Source: Gigaspora rosea (taxonomy: Eukaryota > Glomeromycota > Glomeromycetes > Diversisporales > Gigasporaceae). From it: a DNA stretch of 64,000 nt. The stretch spans positions 296,274-360,273 of the forward strand of contig QKWP01000112.1 of NCBI GenBank assembly GCA_003550325.1. The letters are read 5' to 3'. A program made the position numbers and the translations under genes. Numbering within the stretch: the first letter of the stretch is position 1; each line of letters begins with the position of its first letter. Positions 46,900 through 58,752 of this stretch are shown here, one piece after another. The notes beneath the pieces were generated by a model, which saw only the letters and a list, made by a program, of their open reading frames with translations, ran no database searches and was not told the DNA's origin.

Positions 46900-49800
46900 T
46901 GAATTTTATCTCAAGATATGAGCAAAGCCTATGATTCTGTTAATTTTATTTTATTTGAACAAGCTTTTTATCAATTTGCTTTACTAATTATTATTATTAA
47001 TATCTTTACTGATTTACTAGTTGATAAACAGAACCAAATTATTATAATTCTTGGTCTTAATTCATCCTATTAGGTTCAAAATAATATTGACCAAGTTAAA
47101 ACTATTATATCTCTTTTATGGCAGATTTATTATAATCCTCTTATTATCTATATTCATACTGTTATATGAATATAATTTTAGTATAAATTTTAAATATTAG
47201 TATTAGGAAAATATTGTATAGATATTAAGAATAGTACAAATTTTATTGAATTAACAAAATTTGTAGTATTAGTTTCATTAGAGAAACTTTTTTCTGTTCT
47301 CAAAAAGGAGCTATTTTTACTACAATTCTTATAATAGTCTATTATCTTAGTTCACTATCATAGTCTGTTATTATAGTCCACTATTTTAGTCCATTATCTT
47401 AGTCCTCACTATCTTAGACCACTATCATAGTTCACTATCTTAGTTCACTATTGTGAAAATCCCAAGTTTTTACAGATATATAAACCCTGTCTTTTCTCCC
47501 AATGCAGAGCAGGTTCTGTTCTCTACTTTTTTCTTCTTAAAAATATTTGTACTTAGAAATATTATATCTAATAAATTAATATTATTCTTGAACTATAAAT
47601 CTTTATTTTTATATTGTCTTTTTATTTTTTCTTGTTTATATTTTTTTTTATCTTCACATTCCTTACCCTCTTACATGTTAAGTTAAGTGATATAGTTACT
47701 TGCCTAAAAGTTACTATATTACAATACCAACTTATTTGGGTATACTACTAAAATCTTTTGAATAACAAATCTCAAAAGCTATACCAAATAAAAAATTAAA
47801 CCATACTGCTTAGATATGGGTAATATTTTGTAGATTGCTCCTTTCTGTAATATGCTTGCCAATATAATTTCAATTGCTGAATTTTTTATACTATGATCAA
47901 TATTTAGATTAATTCATTTAAATTAACTTTATAACTAATAGCAAGCCAAATAATTATTCACCTATAATTTTTAATAACCAAGCCATATCTCTTTGACCAT
48001 CTAATCAACTTTTCAAATTTCTTGGATATTGGGGTTTACACTCAACAACAAGCAAACCCTACAAACACAACTAATACTTGCTGAGTCTTCTCAATTTATT
48101 AATATTACCAAAACAAATTACTGATACCCAAGCTAGATATATTATTGTCCGAAGCGTAGCAAGGACTTTACGGTGTAGCAATAAACCAGATTTTGTGTGT
48201 GTTTATGTCCGTCCTATTTTTAGATCAAATGATCATCATTATGCATACTATTAGCAATCCTTGTTTTTTTTTTATTTGCTTCAGACATTTAACAGTACCT
48301 GTTTTCTAGTTAATACTATTATTATTTTAACTATTGAATATTGACTACAAAATATAGTTCTTAACAAATCTATATGTAACAAAATTCTTAAGCATCATAT
48401 AGGTTTAAAGCTAAACTTAGCCAAACTATTTTTACTAGTATACTACTTCATCCTCAAAATATACAATATTAAAAATATCTGGAATATTCAACTTTAGTAC
48501 CATATATCTAACTTTATTAAATAATTAAACAATAATAATCTACTTGAAACTACAACCTACATTCAAATTTAGCAAATTTAAAACAATTTCTGGTTATTTA
48601 CTAGTATCTTTTTATATTCCAATTCTATAATTAATAGATCCAATAGATATACTACAAATTTTAAAATTATTTTATTGTTTAAACATCTCAATTGTATAAT
48701 TAGTTCTAATACAAACTAGAGTACTGGTATTCTTTTTACAATTAAAAAAGGATCTGTATCTTTAGAATCCATTTTATCCTCATACCCAAAATACTTAACT
48801 TTAAAAAGCAAATTCAAAACTATCATTATCTTTTTTTTTAAGACAATTTACTATTTTTGATAAAGGCACTGACATTTATTAGATAATATTTTAGGGGGTG
48901 AGAGGTCAAGAAAAATTACTTTGGTTAAATTTGATTGGCTAAAATTCTATTTATAGACCTTATCTGGGGTGGGGTAAGCTTCTATAGTAAATAGATATTA
49001 GGTAAAAAATGTCAGCACTCTAACTTATATTTATTTAACTGGAAACATATTTTATCTCAACTTAACAAAATTCCAAAAGAAAGAATTTTTTTATAGTTTA
49101 CTTCATTGAAAGATAAAATTACTAGCCATTTATTTGAGCAAACTATATATATAGTTGCTTCTCTCTAATTTGAACCTTTCTAAACCAAACACTATTAAAC
49201 ACTCTCTAAACCAAACAAAACCTCCTAGAACATTTGTAAATTTTATTATAAAGTTCAGATAAGCTATATATAACTTTTTGAAAACTGAACTTTTCCAAAT
49301 TTTTACATAGTAAAAAAAAAGCAGTCCCAGCAGTTTGGATTAGAAAGAGTTGACTGAGTGTTGACTGTACACTTTAATCTGCTCTAAACTAACTAATAGT
49401 TATACTATTAGACACTCTTTTAAACATACTAAACCATAGTTAATTACTATCTTGTATAATCAAATTATTTTAGATAAAGCATGTCAGAAGTTTACTACTT
49501 CAGATTATACTTTAATAACCCATTGTAGGACTCTAAACATCTAGTACAGAGGTTATACTTTATTTTTTTAGCAAAAATCCTAAAATTTAAGAAGCAAAAA
49601 ACAGTTTTTGGCAATTATTTTGGCATTTAGTGGTCCAATTTGAATAAACTTTTTTAAAAAATGAAGCTCTCAATGAGATGCATCTAACAACAAAAGTTCA
49701 TTCAATTCTGATTACTAGATTAGAAGTTATTTAAGTAAATATAGTTTTGTTATTTTTAGCAAATTAGATCAAAATTGGCCAAAAAACTAGTTATAGCCTA

Positions 49801-50509
49801 TAAGAAATATCTGGGGTTCTTATTGCCAATGTTCTATTGAAAAACAATTTACAAGTTTATATCTATTAGTATCTATTACTATATTTCTATGCTCTAATTG
49901 CTCTTTTAACTCAAATACTATTGCAAACAAGTGCACTATTTTTATATCCACTAGCTATACTACAAAATTCTTTGACAAACTTAATTCTGACAAATCAATT
50001 AATTTAAATGCTAATTATTTAGATCTTGTTTACTCTATTGCAAACAGAAGTTCTATTCACATTCTACTTTCACCAAATATTATAATTTTTTTCTATATTT
50101 CAATTTAATATTGCACTTGATACTCTTCAATCTATTGCTAATCAAAACTACAATCTAACTGAACTTATATTCTATACTGATAGATCTGTTCTTAACCTTA
50201 GTAGCTCTCAATGCTCTATAAGCATAGGTTGAATACAGCTATTGTACACATCTATTATACATATTTTTAAGCACAAACTAAATTCTGATCTTGTTCTTTT
50301 AAAGCCGAACTTATAGCAATTCTGTTTGCAATCTGTACTGCGTCTAGAAACTGCAATATTCAAGTTTTTACAAATTTTCAATTTGTAATATCCAAATACA
50401 ACAAATTATTAATGCTACTCCATTCTTTAAATTCTCAAATATCCTATTTGGACTATTGAAATATACTATTAAATTTTGCAAAATCATTCAATCTTAATAT
50501 TATATTTTA
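46900..50509 (+). pseudogene. Heavily decayed LINE ORF2 remnant
   Basis: Despite many stops, translated pieces align in order with ORF2 of the intact-end LINE at 26.9-34.6 kb. LSQDMSKAYDSVNF (46911) matches LLQDMSKAFDSIHI. NIDQVK..ISLLWQIYYNPLI matches the GIDQGETISPILW region. FNNQAIS..FKFLGYWGLH (about 47970) matches FDNQPIS..FKYLGAWFSL. Near 50170 FYTDRSVL and near 50305 FKAELIAI look like an RNase H domain. The remnant has turned very AT-rich. The segment between about 47220 and 47900, with repeats of CTATCTTAGTCCACTA (47340-47450), seems inserted or scrambled. Confidence 0.7.
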
Positions 50510-51263
50510 AAGACCTGCAGGCCGATAGTGTAAATAGTTACGCTCCCAGGTCGCCAAACGTAAGGTTGTCGGTTCAACCCCTACTAGCGGACATGAAAAA
50601 ACTATATGCGATCACGAGAAGGATGGGTTGAACTAGGATGCTAGGACCGCGGTTGGTTAATTTAACCATATTAGTGTGTTTGTGCTACCAAAATTTGGAA
50701 ATAAAGAATACTTCCGGTGGAATTCCGGATGAATAATGTAGACTTCCGGTAGGATTCCGGTTAAATAGTAACATGATAAAAGTGGCAAAGTTGCACTAAC
50801 CCAATAAAGAAAAGGATCTCAAATGAACTCAGGATGGGCTCAGCCCTAACCCGAAACGAAAGGGGACCAAAACTTTGGAAGGCTGAAGGAAGAAAGTACC
50901 GAGAATTTGTGATGCCCTAGCCCTGGTCGGTACGAACGACTTGAGGTTCTGGCTGAAGTTAGAAGCTGAAACTTCAGAAGGCTAAAGAAAGGAAGTACTA
51001 AGAAGTCCTTACCCCTATGCGCCCTGGTCAGTATAGATGACCTGAGGTTCCGGAAGAAGTTGGAAAACCGTAAGACAACGCCGGCAGACTGAGTAACCAG
51101 AATAAGGGATATTTATGTAACTGAGTACAGAATTAGGTGGTATAACTAGTCACTAAAAATGTATCATAAATAGAAATGTAATTAAAAATCATTTAACTTT
51201 AATAAATGAGCGCCTAACGTGCCCCAACAGCCAGTGAGCTAAAGGGTTTAAAAAAAAAAAAAT
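50510..51263 (+). mobile_element. SINE with tRNA-like head, about 750 bases
   Basis: It is flanked by a 10-bp duplication, TTATATTTTA, at 50500-50509 and 51264-51273, and ends in a run of A. The first about 80 bases have Pol III promoter-like blocks: TAGTGTAAATAGTT (box A-like) and GGTTCAACCCC (box B-like) about 40 bases apart. Paired T-arm-like sequence surrounds box B. The body is far less AT-rich than its surroundings, and contains two direct repeats of about 100 bases (50869-50967 and 50968-51070). It also has a shorter repeat of ACTTCCGGTRGRATTCCGG at 50711-50760. It has no open frame. It inserted into the decayed LINE. A retrotransposed structural RNA of another kind is possible. Confidence 0.75.
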
Positions 51264-51273
51264 TTATATTTTA

Positions 51274-51600
51274 CAAAGTTACTATATACCAAAACAATGA
51301 ATTTAACAATAAAGCTGATTAATTAGTACATAGTCACCAAATTGCACCTTATCTTATTTTTAATCCATATAATATATACAACCCTCACTATACTTTTTTT
51401 CTTGATAAGTTTTCTATAGAGCTTTCTATATGATGTAGCATAAAAGAACAATATGCTATGCATATATAATTGCACTCTAATCATTACAAAACCATTTTTA
51501 GCAGTAGATAGTTATATTTTAATATATTAATTGAAATGCCACTTGGCTCTATATTAATAATAACCAAAAAATCTGTAACTTTTTTTATAGTTTTTAATCT
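51274..51600 (+). pseudogene. Continuation of the LINE remnant after the SINE
   Basis: The translation around 51295-51340 reads NEFNNKAD, like the conserved GN..AD segment near the end of RNase H domains, and joins the remnant before the SINE once one copy of the 10-bp duplication is removed. Confidence 0.5.
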
Positions 51601-51607
51601 TCTACTA

Positions 51608-52711
51608 TTAAATCTTTATAAATACAACTCATAGGAACAAATCTACAATGTGCATTTAGGGAGGTTTGTATTTAAAGGTAGAGGTTACGTAGATCATTTT
51701 TATATAGTTTTTATATGGTATTTTGAAATTTTCATATAAAATAGACATATGCTACTATACATGAGGACGAAAGCATTTCGGGTTCTAAATCCAAAATTAA
51801 AATTTGAAGACGAAATTGTTTTTAACCTATTTTACTTAAAAGACGAAATTATTTGATACTTTTTTTGAATAGACAAAATTATAAGGAACATATCTATATA
51901 AATTTTATTTGCTCTTCCTTATAAAAAATTTTAATTTTCTCTAATGAAGACGAAATAGGCCTTTTTCAAAAATCAATTTCTATGGCATCACTATATGCTA
52001 CTAATAAAACTTTTTTAAATTACAACTAATTTTTATTAAAACTTTACAAAATATAAATAAAACAATTTATCTATTATGGTAAAATTTTGAACTATTATTA
52101 TATTTTAAAAAAATATACTTGTATATATTATAAAGTTTTTCTGGGTTGGCCAAAAATTTTTTGGGTTGCACAAAATTGCTAATGCTAATTGGTCAAATTA
52201 TGTAAATTTATAAGTTAGTTTTATTACTAAATTTTAATACCTAATTTTTAAAATTTCATATCTTACTGAGTTTTTGACCAATTTTAATGATTTTACTATT
52301 ATTAGAATCAGAAAAACCTGCTCTACAAACTTGGTTTAAAATATAATTAGTTTATTTATTATAATTTTTCATAAAATTAAATATAAAAAAAATTTACCAT
52401 TAAGTTTATATATAATTTTAAAATAGTACCCTCTACCTTTAAGAAGAGCCAATTAAATTGTAGCTTTAAAAATTAAATTATCAAATTTGTATAACTTCTG
52501 CTAAAAACTATATAACTTACCTTAAATACTAAAATTTGATTTGCTATATGCATTTAGAGAGGTTAGTATGATATAAAATATTATTTAAGAAATGTGCATT
52601 TACAGAATATAGAATGTGCATTTAGTACTAATAACATTTTATAAACAAGAAAAAACGTGCATTTCAAAAGGTATTGCATTTATGGAAGTTGCATTTATAG
52701 AGGTCTAACTG
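51608..52711. mobile_element. CAGTC-family MITE split by a TTAA insertion
   Basis: The right part (52440-52711) aligns base by base with 7640-7914, and the left part (about 51620-51671) with 7590-7635. The left terminus has decayed (no clear CAGTC). The right ends ..AACTG before TA (52712-52713). A 763-base element separates the two parts. Confidence 0.7.
51676..52438. mobile_element. TTAA-flanked (piggyBac-type) non-autonomous element, nested
   Basis: The ends AGGTAGAGG and CCTCTACCT are inverse, with TTAA on both sides (51672-51675 and 52439-52442). Comparison with the uninterrupted relative at 7575-7914 shows the host sequence is continuous after its removal. TTAA target sites are the hallmark of piggyBac transposition. 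It has no coding capacity. Confidence 0.8.
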
Positions 52712-52939
52712 TACTTTTAAATCATTTAGAGTTAAAATACTTTTCTAGCTCTACATATTTTGCACAAAAGAAATCCTGTATACTTTAACATTTGTCACAT
52801 ATGTCATAATACAAGTACTATATTGGGCTATTTGTCCTACTTCTGACCCATTATTTAGAATTATAAAAAAATCAACATATACAATACTATTTTAAGCTCT
52901 AGCAAATTTGAGATTTCACAAGCTAATACTAAAATTTTT

Positions 52940-53350
52940 ATACCCAAATTATAAATTTGAATAGGTTTCAAATTTATTACTTTTCAAATAGACCTTCTTT
53001 ATTTTCTACTCTATTTGGTTTTGTTCTATTTGAAATTATACATGCAATACACAAATATACCTTATCTATTAATCTGCTAGTTCTTTTGCTATTAAATTAT
53101 TTCTTAATATCAATCAACAAATTTATACAAATATTTGGATCTTTTATTGTATTTCTAGATCCCAAAACCAGCCTATATCTTTACAAACTTCCCAAGATAA
53201 TACTTTACTGATATATACATTACCAAATACTCCTTCTAATAACAATGAACTTACTATACAAACTCCTATTCATAAAATTGAAACATGGCTTCCCAAATGG
53301 ATTAAATACTTAACACACGTTTTTGATATTCTTTCATATAACCAAATCTA
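52940..53350 (+). pseudogene. Decayed LINE endonuclease fragment
   Basis: The translated piece near 53215-53330 (PNTPSNNNELTIQTP, then KIETWLPKWIKYL) matches the IYLPSNNNELYTRTQ..WTVEAKK region of the endonuclease in the LINE at 26.9-34.6 kb. Since endonuclease precedes reverse transcriptase in these elements, this belongs to a different copy from the remnant upstream. Confidence 0.6.
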
Positions 53351-55021
53351 GGTGAGCTTTGGCTACTCTAGTAGGTTTAGGCTGCAGATAAATATTTAAA
53401 AATTTAAATATATGTCTAAGTTTTACTCTTAACAATAGATTTAAGCAATGAAAATTTTGTTTGTAAAAAGTTTCTATTAAATTTAATAAAGATAAAAGCA
53501 TAGTCTTACCTTTAACATTAAAAAAAAAACAAAGTATATTTATTTATATCTATATATAATAAATTAGTATATTGTAAAATGCATTGTATATATTTATTTT
53601 AAAAAAAAATTATTATAAAAATTAAAATAATTTTGTAATATAGCTAAATCTAAGTCAATATTATTTTTATATACTGTATATACATGCTAAATATACAAAT
53701 TCAATATGCTATACTAATTATTTAACAACGTATATTGGTAAAGACAAGCCATAATTATATTGTATTTTTTTTTTTAAAAAAAAAATAAATTTTTTATATA
53801 ACTTTATAGCATTTTTTTTATATTAATTTTTAGTTATATTCTTATTCTTAGTAATACTGTAGTCATCATTAAATAGTATAAATAATATATAATAGATAAA
53901 AGTAATAACATTAAAAAAAAAATAATAATAATATATAAAATACCTGAAATATATCACAATATTGTTACACGAAAAATACCAGTGATCCAATTTGGACGAT
54001 TTTAGCCGCCAGAATGATCGTCTCAATGAAAGCTTAAAATCACAAGTTCGTTCTAGATTTTTATTTTTTAAATATTTATTTAAAAATAAGAATTTAATTG
54101 AATGATTATAAGATCCAATTTGGTCGATTTTAGGCACATTGAAATCGTCTCATCAAAGACAATCATTTTGAAGTTAAATTGTTCAAATCAGATCGCTGGT
54201 TCAAAAGTTATTGTTATATATCAGATATATACATATTTTTAAAATTTTAATTTAATTGGTCAATATCATGTAATCGAACTAGATACTTAGGTTACTGTAT
54301 ATCCCAAAAATGGTTTGGAAAAAAGAAGGGATATAACTGACCATTAGAATGAGCTTTAAAACTTTAATTAGAAGTTTAAAAAAGAACGCATTTCTATACT
54401 ATTGTATAGAAAAACTATAAAGTTTCGATATTTTTTTATGAAATAAATTATCAAATGTTTTTTGCGATTAATACTGTATTATCTTGATCCATTTATATAT
54501 TTCGTGCCTTTTATAGTATTCTTTTTTGGCATGTTTATACTTTTGTTTATTAACAACACTGGGTCGGGCCAAGCCTTCAGGAATCAATTGGGTCAGGCTT
54601 GTGCCATGATACATCCGGATGCTCGGTCGACTGCTATTGTACCACACAAGTCATATGAAAAATGATCTACGCGCTGGTCAATGTTCAATTACGAAATTAT
54701 TTAACATAAATTATAAGTATAAATGATATCCATCAAATTCTAAAGCTAAATAATTGGTCGTTTATGATGTTATAATGTAGTATGTATGAATTTTTACACG
54801 GGAGTACTTTTCTTATTACAGTATATTATAAGGGTGAACTGGCGAGAAGTGTAACCAAGAAAGATTACTAAATCTCACTATAACGCTAGTGCTACCTGCT
54901 CGTGATAAGTATGACATATGATCCAATAATATAATAAAGCAATCGATAAGCAAGAGAAAAACTTATCATACAGATAGCGAGTACTTGCATCGATTAAAAG
55001 GTTACCGTTTTACCACCGTTA
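53351..55021. other. Intergenic; promoter side of GID1
   Basis: At 53975-54200 two copies of GATCCAATTTGG(A/T)CGATTTTAG with following GTCTCA..GA motifs belong to the same old dispersed repeat as 5935-6240. At 54555-54660 a GC-richer patch (GGGTCGGGCCAAGCC, TGGGTCAGGCTTG) has no gene sense. The GID1 promoter must lie in about 54700-55021. No TATA box stands out. Confidence 0.45.
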
Positions 55022-58000
55022 ATGACAAATACTACTACTACTTCGAATTCTGTGTCTTCTCGGAGCCGAGCCATTCCCTTGAATAGTGCAGTTGCTCCAC
55101 ACTTAGCAATAATGTCTAGTTCGTCTGCTTCACCATATCCTCCACTACCTGCAACAATGACCAATCCGCCCCCTATCGTGCAATATCCAACTTTATCAGC
55201 TGGTCAAGCTAGTTCAACGTATTTACGATCAAACATTAATCCGGTCAACGCGGCTTCAACCGCACACGCGATTGGTTCTTCTACACATTCAACTTATTAT
55301 AACCATCCACTTGCTTCTTCTTCAGCTCTTCCCATGAACTTGTCTAACTCAAGCACACAATTGAAGTCAGCACCTCCAAAACCTAAACTTCCAGAATACC
55401 TTGCTAACACAAGCTTTGCAGAGCTGTATAATAAAGCACATGTGGAAAAGTTTTCAGGGGACAATAATGTAGCTGACAAAGATTCGCTCGATTATGTGGC
55501 ATTACCAACTGCATGGAATGTCGACGATAAGTGTGCTCTCTTGAACGTAGATTCGGATAGACTTAGAATAAATTATATAGGTAAGACGAATCGAACAATA
55601 TATTGACCCCATTTTTAAAAGTTCTATGAGATAGGATCGCTCATTCGATCCTAATATAAATGATTTGTCGAACATAAATGATCCAAAAGTCATGCATAAA
55701 TTCTTGTCATTTGGCGATTTAAATTTAAATTCACTTGATCTTCATCTAAACAATTATCACGTAATTTGTTAACTTACGCGAATTCTCAAATGCAAAGGTT
55801 CTGGAAAAGCTGACACAGATGCTGCTGCGATCCGAGCAAATCATCCGATTCCACCACAATGTGGATTATTTTATTTTGAAGTCGACATTATAAGCAAAGG
55901 AAAGGATGGGTAATATAACAATATGCTGAATATAATTTTAGCATTGTATATATATTCAATATTCTTATATTTTATAATTCTTATTTTTTTCTGAAAGGCA
56001 TATTGGGATCGGATTTTGTGCAAAGACAGTTCTCCTAAATAGATTACCCGGTAATAATAAAACTTTACTTCTTAACCATCAGTCATATGAATACATTTAT
56101 TTATGATTTTTTGCAATACTCATAGGATGGGAGAATGATTCATGGGGCTATCATGGTGACGATGGACATTCTTTTTGTTGTTCAGGAACAGGCAAACCAT
56201 ACGGTCCAGTGTTTACAACTGGTGATACCATTGGGTGTTGTATAAATTTTAGAGATGGCACTGCATTTTATACAAAAAATGGAAAACATTTGGGTAATTG
56301 TTATTTATAGAGTCAAAATGCTGCAAATAATAATGGTAATTATAATCATAATAATTGAAATTTAATATTTTTTACAATATTTTCAAGGAATTGCATTCCG
56401 GGATTTGAAAGGCACCTTGTATCCGTCTATTGGAATGAGGACGCAAGGCGAGTCAGTTGAAGTAAATTTTGGACATAGAAAGTTCAAATACGCGATCGAA
56501 CATTATATGAAGGTTGGTTTATCTTTATTTTGCTTTCCCATAAATTGTGTGATATGAATCATATTAAAAAAAAAAATTTTTTTTTTTTTGCATATAGGAA
56601 GAAAAGGCGCGATTATGGCATGTAATCAACGCAACGCCGATGCCACCAATTTCATCTCCTCTCACTTCTACACCCATCTCCCAGGCTGCATCAGAAGCAA
56701 ACCTTACGGCCAATGCACATCAACTTATTTTATCCTACCTTATTCACCACGGATTTAGTGAAACTGCCAAGGCATTCTCTCGGGATGCTGTACGGATTTC
56801 TCAAACATACAACAATGAAATGAGTGAAATGGAGGGTGTAGAAAGTGAAAATCCGTCGGTAGATATGGATATGGATATGTTAAATAGGCAGAGTAGGCAA
56901 TAGAGGGTTACTAGAATTAATCATTTTGTTGACTTTAAATAGAATTTAAATAACCAGTCAACTTATATTCTAGAAATTCGTGACGCTGTTCTTGCGGGGA
57001 ACATTGACTATGCTATTACATTAACCAATAGCTTGTATCCTGGTGTTTTACCATCTAATGATGACATTCTTTTCCAACTTCGATGCCGTAAATTTATTGA
57101 AATGATAGGCGCTTGTGCTGGAACCAAAATAACGCTATCAGATAATGAAGATGTTAATATAAAGGGTGATAATAGTCATACAATGAGCGATGAAGATGAT
57201 ACTGACGATGATGAAGCTGTCAATGAAAGCACTGAGGAAGATGATGACGATGATGACGAGGAGGAAGATGAAGATGAGTATAAAGATGCAATGGATGTCG
57301 ATGAGTTCACCGCCATTACTTCTCAAAGTGATTGTGAATCAGATGATGAGATAGATGGTCCATTGACTCCACATAAGAAGAGAAGAGTGCCTAAACGACG
57401 AAAAGTTACTTTGGGATTACATGGATTAGATGATGCAATGACGGCAGCATTAAAATTTGGTTGCGAGTTACAAGATGATTACCGTAACGATGATCGCGAA
57501 GAAATAAGAAATGCACTAAAGGTTTGATATCTATAAGTCATTACAAATAGAATTATATATTACAATATTGGCCATGAGATGAAGAATGAACAGGAAATTT
57601 TTTTTCATCGGAATTAACTTCACTCCCATGTTCTACTATGCAGCACGAGCAACAATAATTTCAGTGAAATTCCTGTCATGAATTGTGAGACCAATATTGA
57701 TGTTATCCGATATGATATTTTGATATTTTGCACAAACAATTATATGACCTTGCATATGATTATACATGTCGGATAATTATAAATTATTTGCGAAACGTCC
57801 TCATTTTATACTTTATTATTTTTAGGATGCTTTTTCATTAATGGCATATGATGATCCCCGCGTTAGCTGTGTGGCTCATTTACTTGACCCTTCTGGTCGA
57901 GAACCGGTCGCAAATGCATTAAATAGTGCAATATTGGGTACGAGACATTATATACATAACTTTTATTTAACGATAAAATACCAATTTACTTAAAAATGTT

Positions 58001-58152
58001 CAAAAAATGTTTTTATAGTATCACAAGGGAAACCGAAAATTCCTTCATTAGAGCAAGTTTATCGACAGGCTTCAGTAGTCCTTCATGAATTATCTAGAAA
58101 TGGTGTTGGTTCAAGTGCTTTTGTAAACGTGCGCAAAGATTGCTTAATTTAA
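55022..58152 (+). CDS. GID1: Gid1/RanBPM protein (SPRY-LisH-CTLH-CRA), GID/CTLH ubiquitin ligase scaffold
   Basis: It is the ortholog of yeast Gid1/Vid30 and animal RanBP9/10, a scaffold and substrate-receptor dock of the GID/CTLH E3 ligase. Nine exons: 55022-55580, 55798-55909, 55998-56050, 56126-56293, 56388-56512, 56598-56892, 56974-57521, 57826-57937 and 58019-58152, in phase and totalling 701 residues. Residues 1 to about 130 are Ser/Pro-rich and disordered. A SPRY domain covers about 150-330 ([33 protein letters not shown]). LisH is about 376-406 ([18 protein letters not shown]). CTLH starts near 437 ([18 protein letters not shown]). CRA ends the protein ([13 protein letters not shown]). 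An acidic Asp/Glu run and a basic patch [10 protein letters not shown] interrupt the CTLH-CRA region. The exon 6 donor must be GTAGGC at 56893, because an in-frame TAG follows; this choice restores RQKIRDA. Confidence 0.95.
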
Positions 58153-58752
58153 AAGAACAATCGAAATAGATAAACACGCACAATTTATAAATCGCATCCA
58201 TTTTTTATTTCTATTTATGTTTGAACCATACTTCATTATTCTCAATTATACATTTGTTTTAACGAAACTGTATAAATCCAAAATTTTTTTGCTAAATGTT
58301 TTATTTTTCGGAGAAGGCAATTAAACGCCCACGTGAGAGTATCGGAAATTAGGAATGTGCTTTCGGTCACGCTAAGATTTGATACTTTATTCGAATGATG
58401 TTGATTTGTATACCCTTCATTAATGATGTTGATTTGTATACCCTTCATTTATGATTTCTTGTTAGGTGTCAAATAAAGATATTTGGTACTTTTGGCAATT
58501 TTTTCTTTTTCGATGTAAATATGTTTCAAATTTTGTAGACAATTTCCTTTTATGATATTTAAATCATCTTAATTTTGATCATTTCAATTTTATTCGGTAA
58601 AAAAAAAAAAATAAATAAATAAAATAAAAATAAAATTTATATTTTCAAACTGATACAAAAAAAAAAAAAAAAATTAGAATAATTTCTTATGTCCAAATCT
58701 CACATTCAAGCTTCAGATTGTTCGTAGAAAGTTGAGTGTTTCGGTGCTTCAA
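58153..58752. other. Convergent intergenic space between GID1 and the TMEM135-like gene
   Basis: About 600 bases with a tandem duplication of TGATGTTGATTTGTATACCC (58395-58450) and A-rich runs. It must contain both 3' ends. No gene is visible. Confidence 0.55.

Noticed and set aside
47453-47686. 77-codon open frame in the LINE remnant
   Set aside because: Low-complexity Phe/Leu-rich translation of AT-rich DNA, with no alignment to LINE protein at that place.
50510-50600. A true tRNA gene at the SINE head
   Set aside because: Box-like blocks are present, but the acceptor ends do not pair and a long poly-A-ended body with target duplication follows.
54462-54665. 67-codon open frame with a GC-rich end (GSGQAFRNQLGQ)
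   Set aside because: The hydrophobic start is AT-driven, no family is recognised, and no intron links it to GID1.
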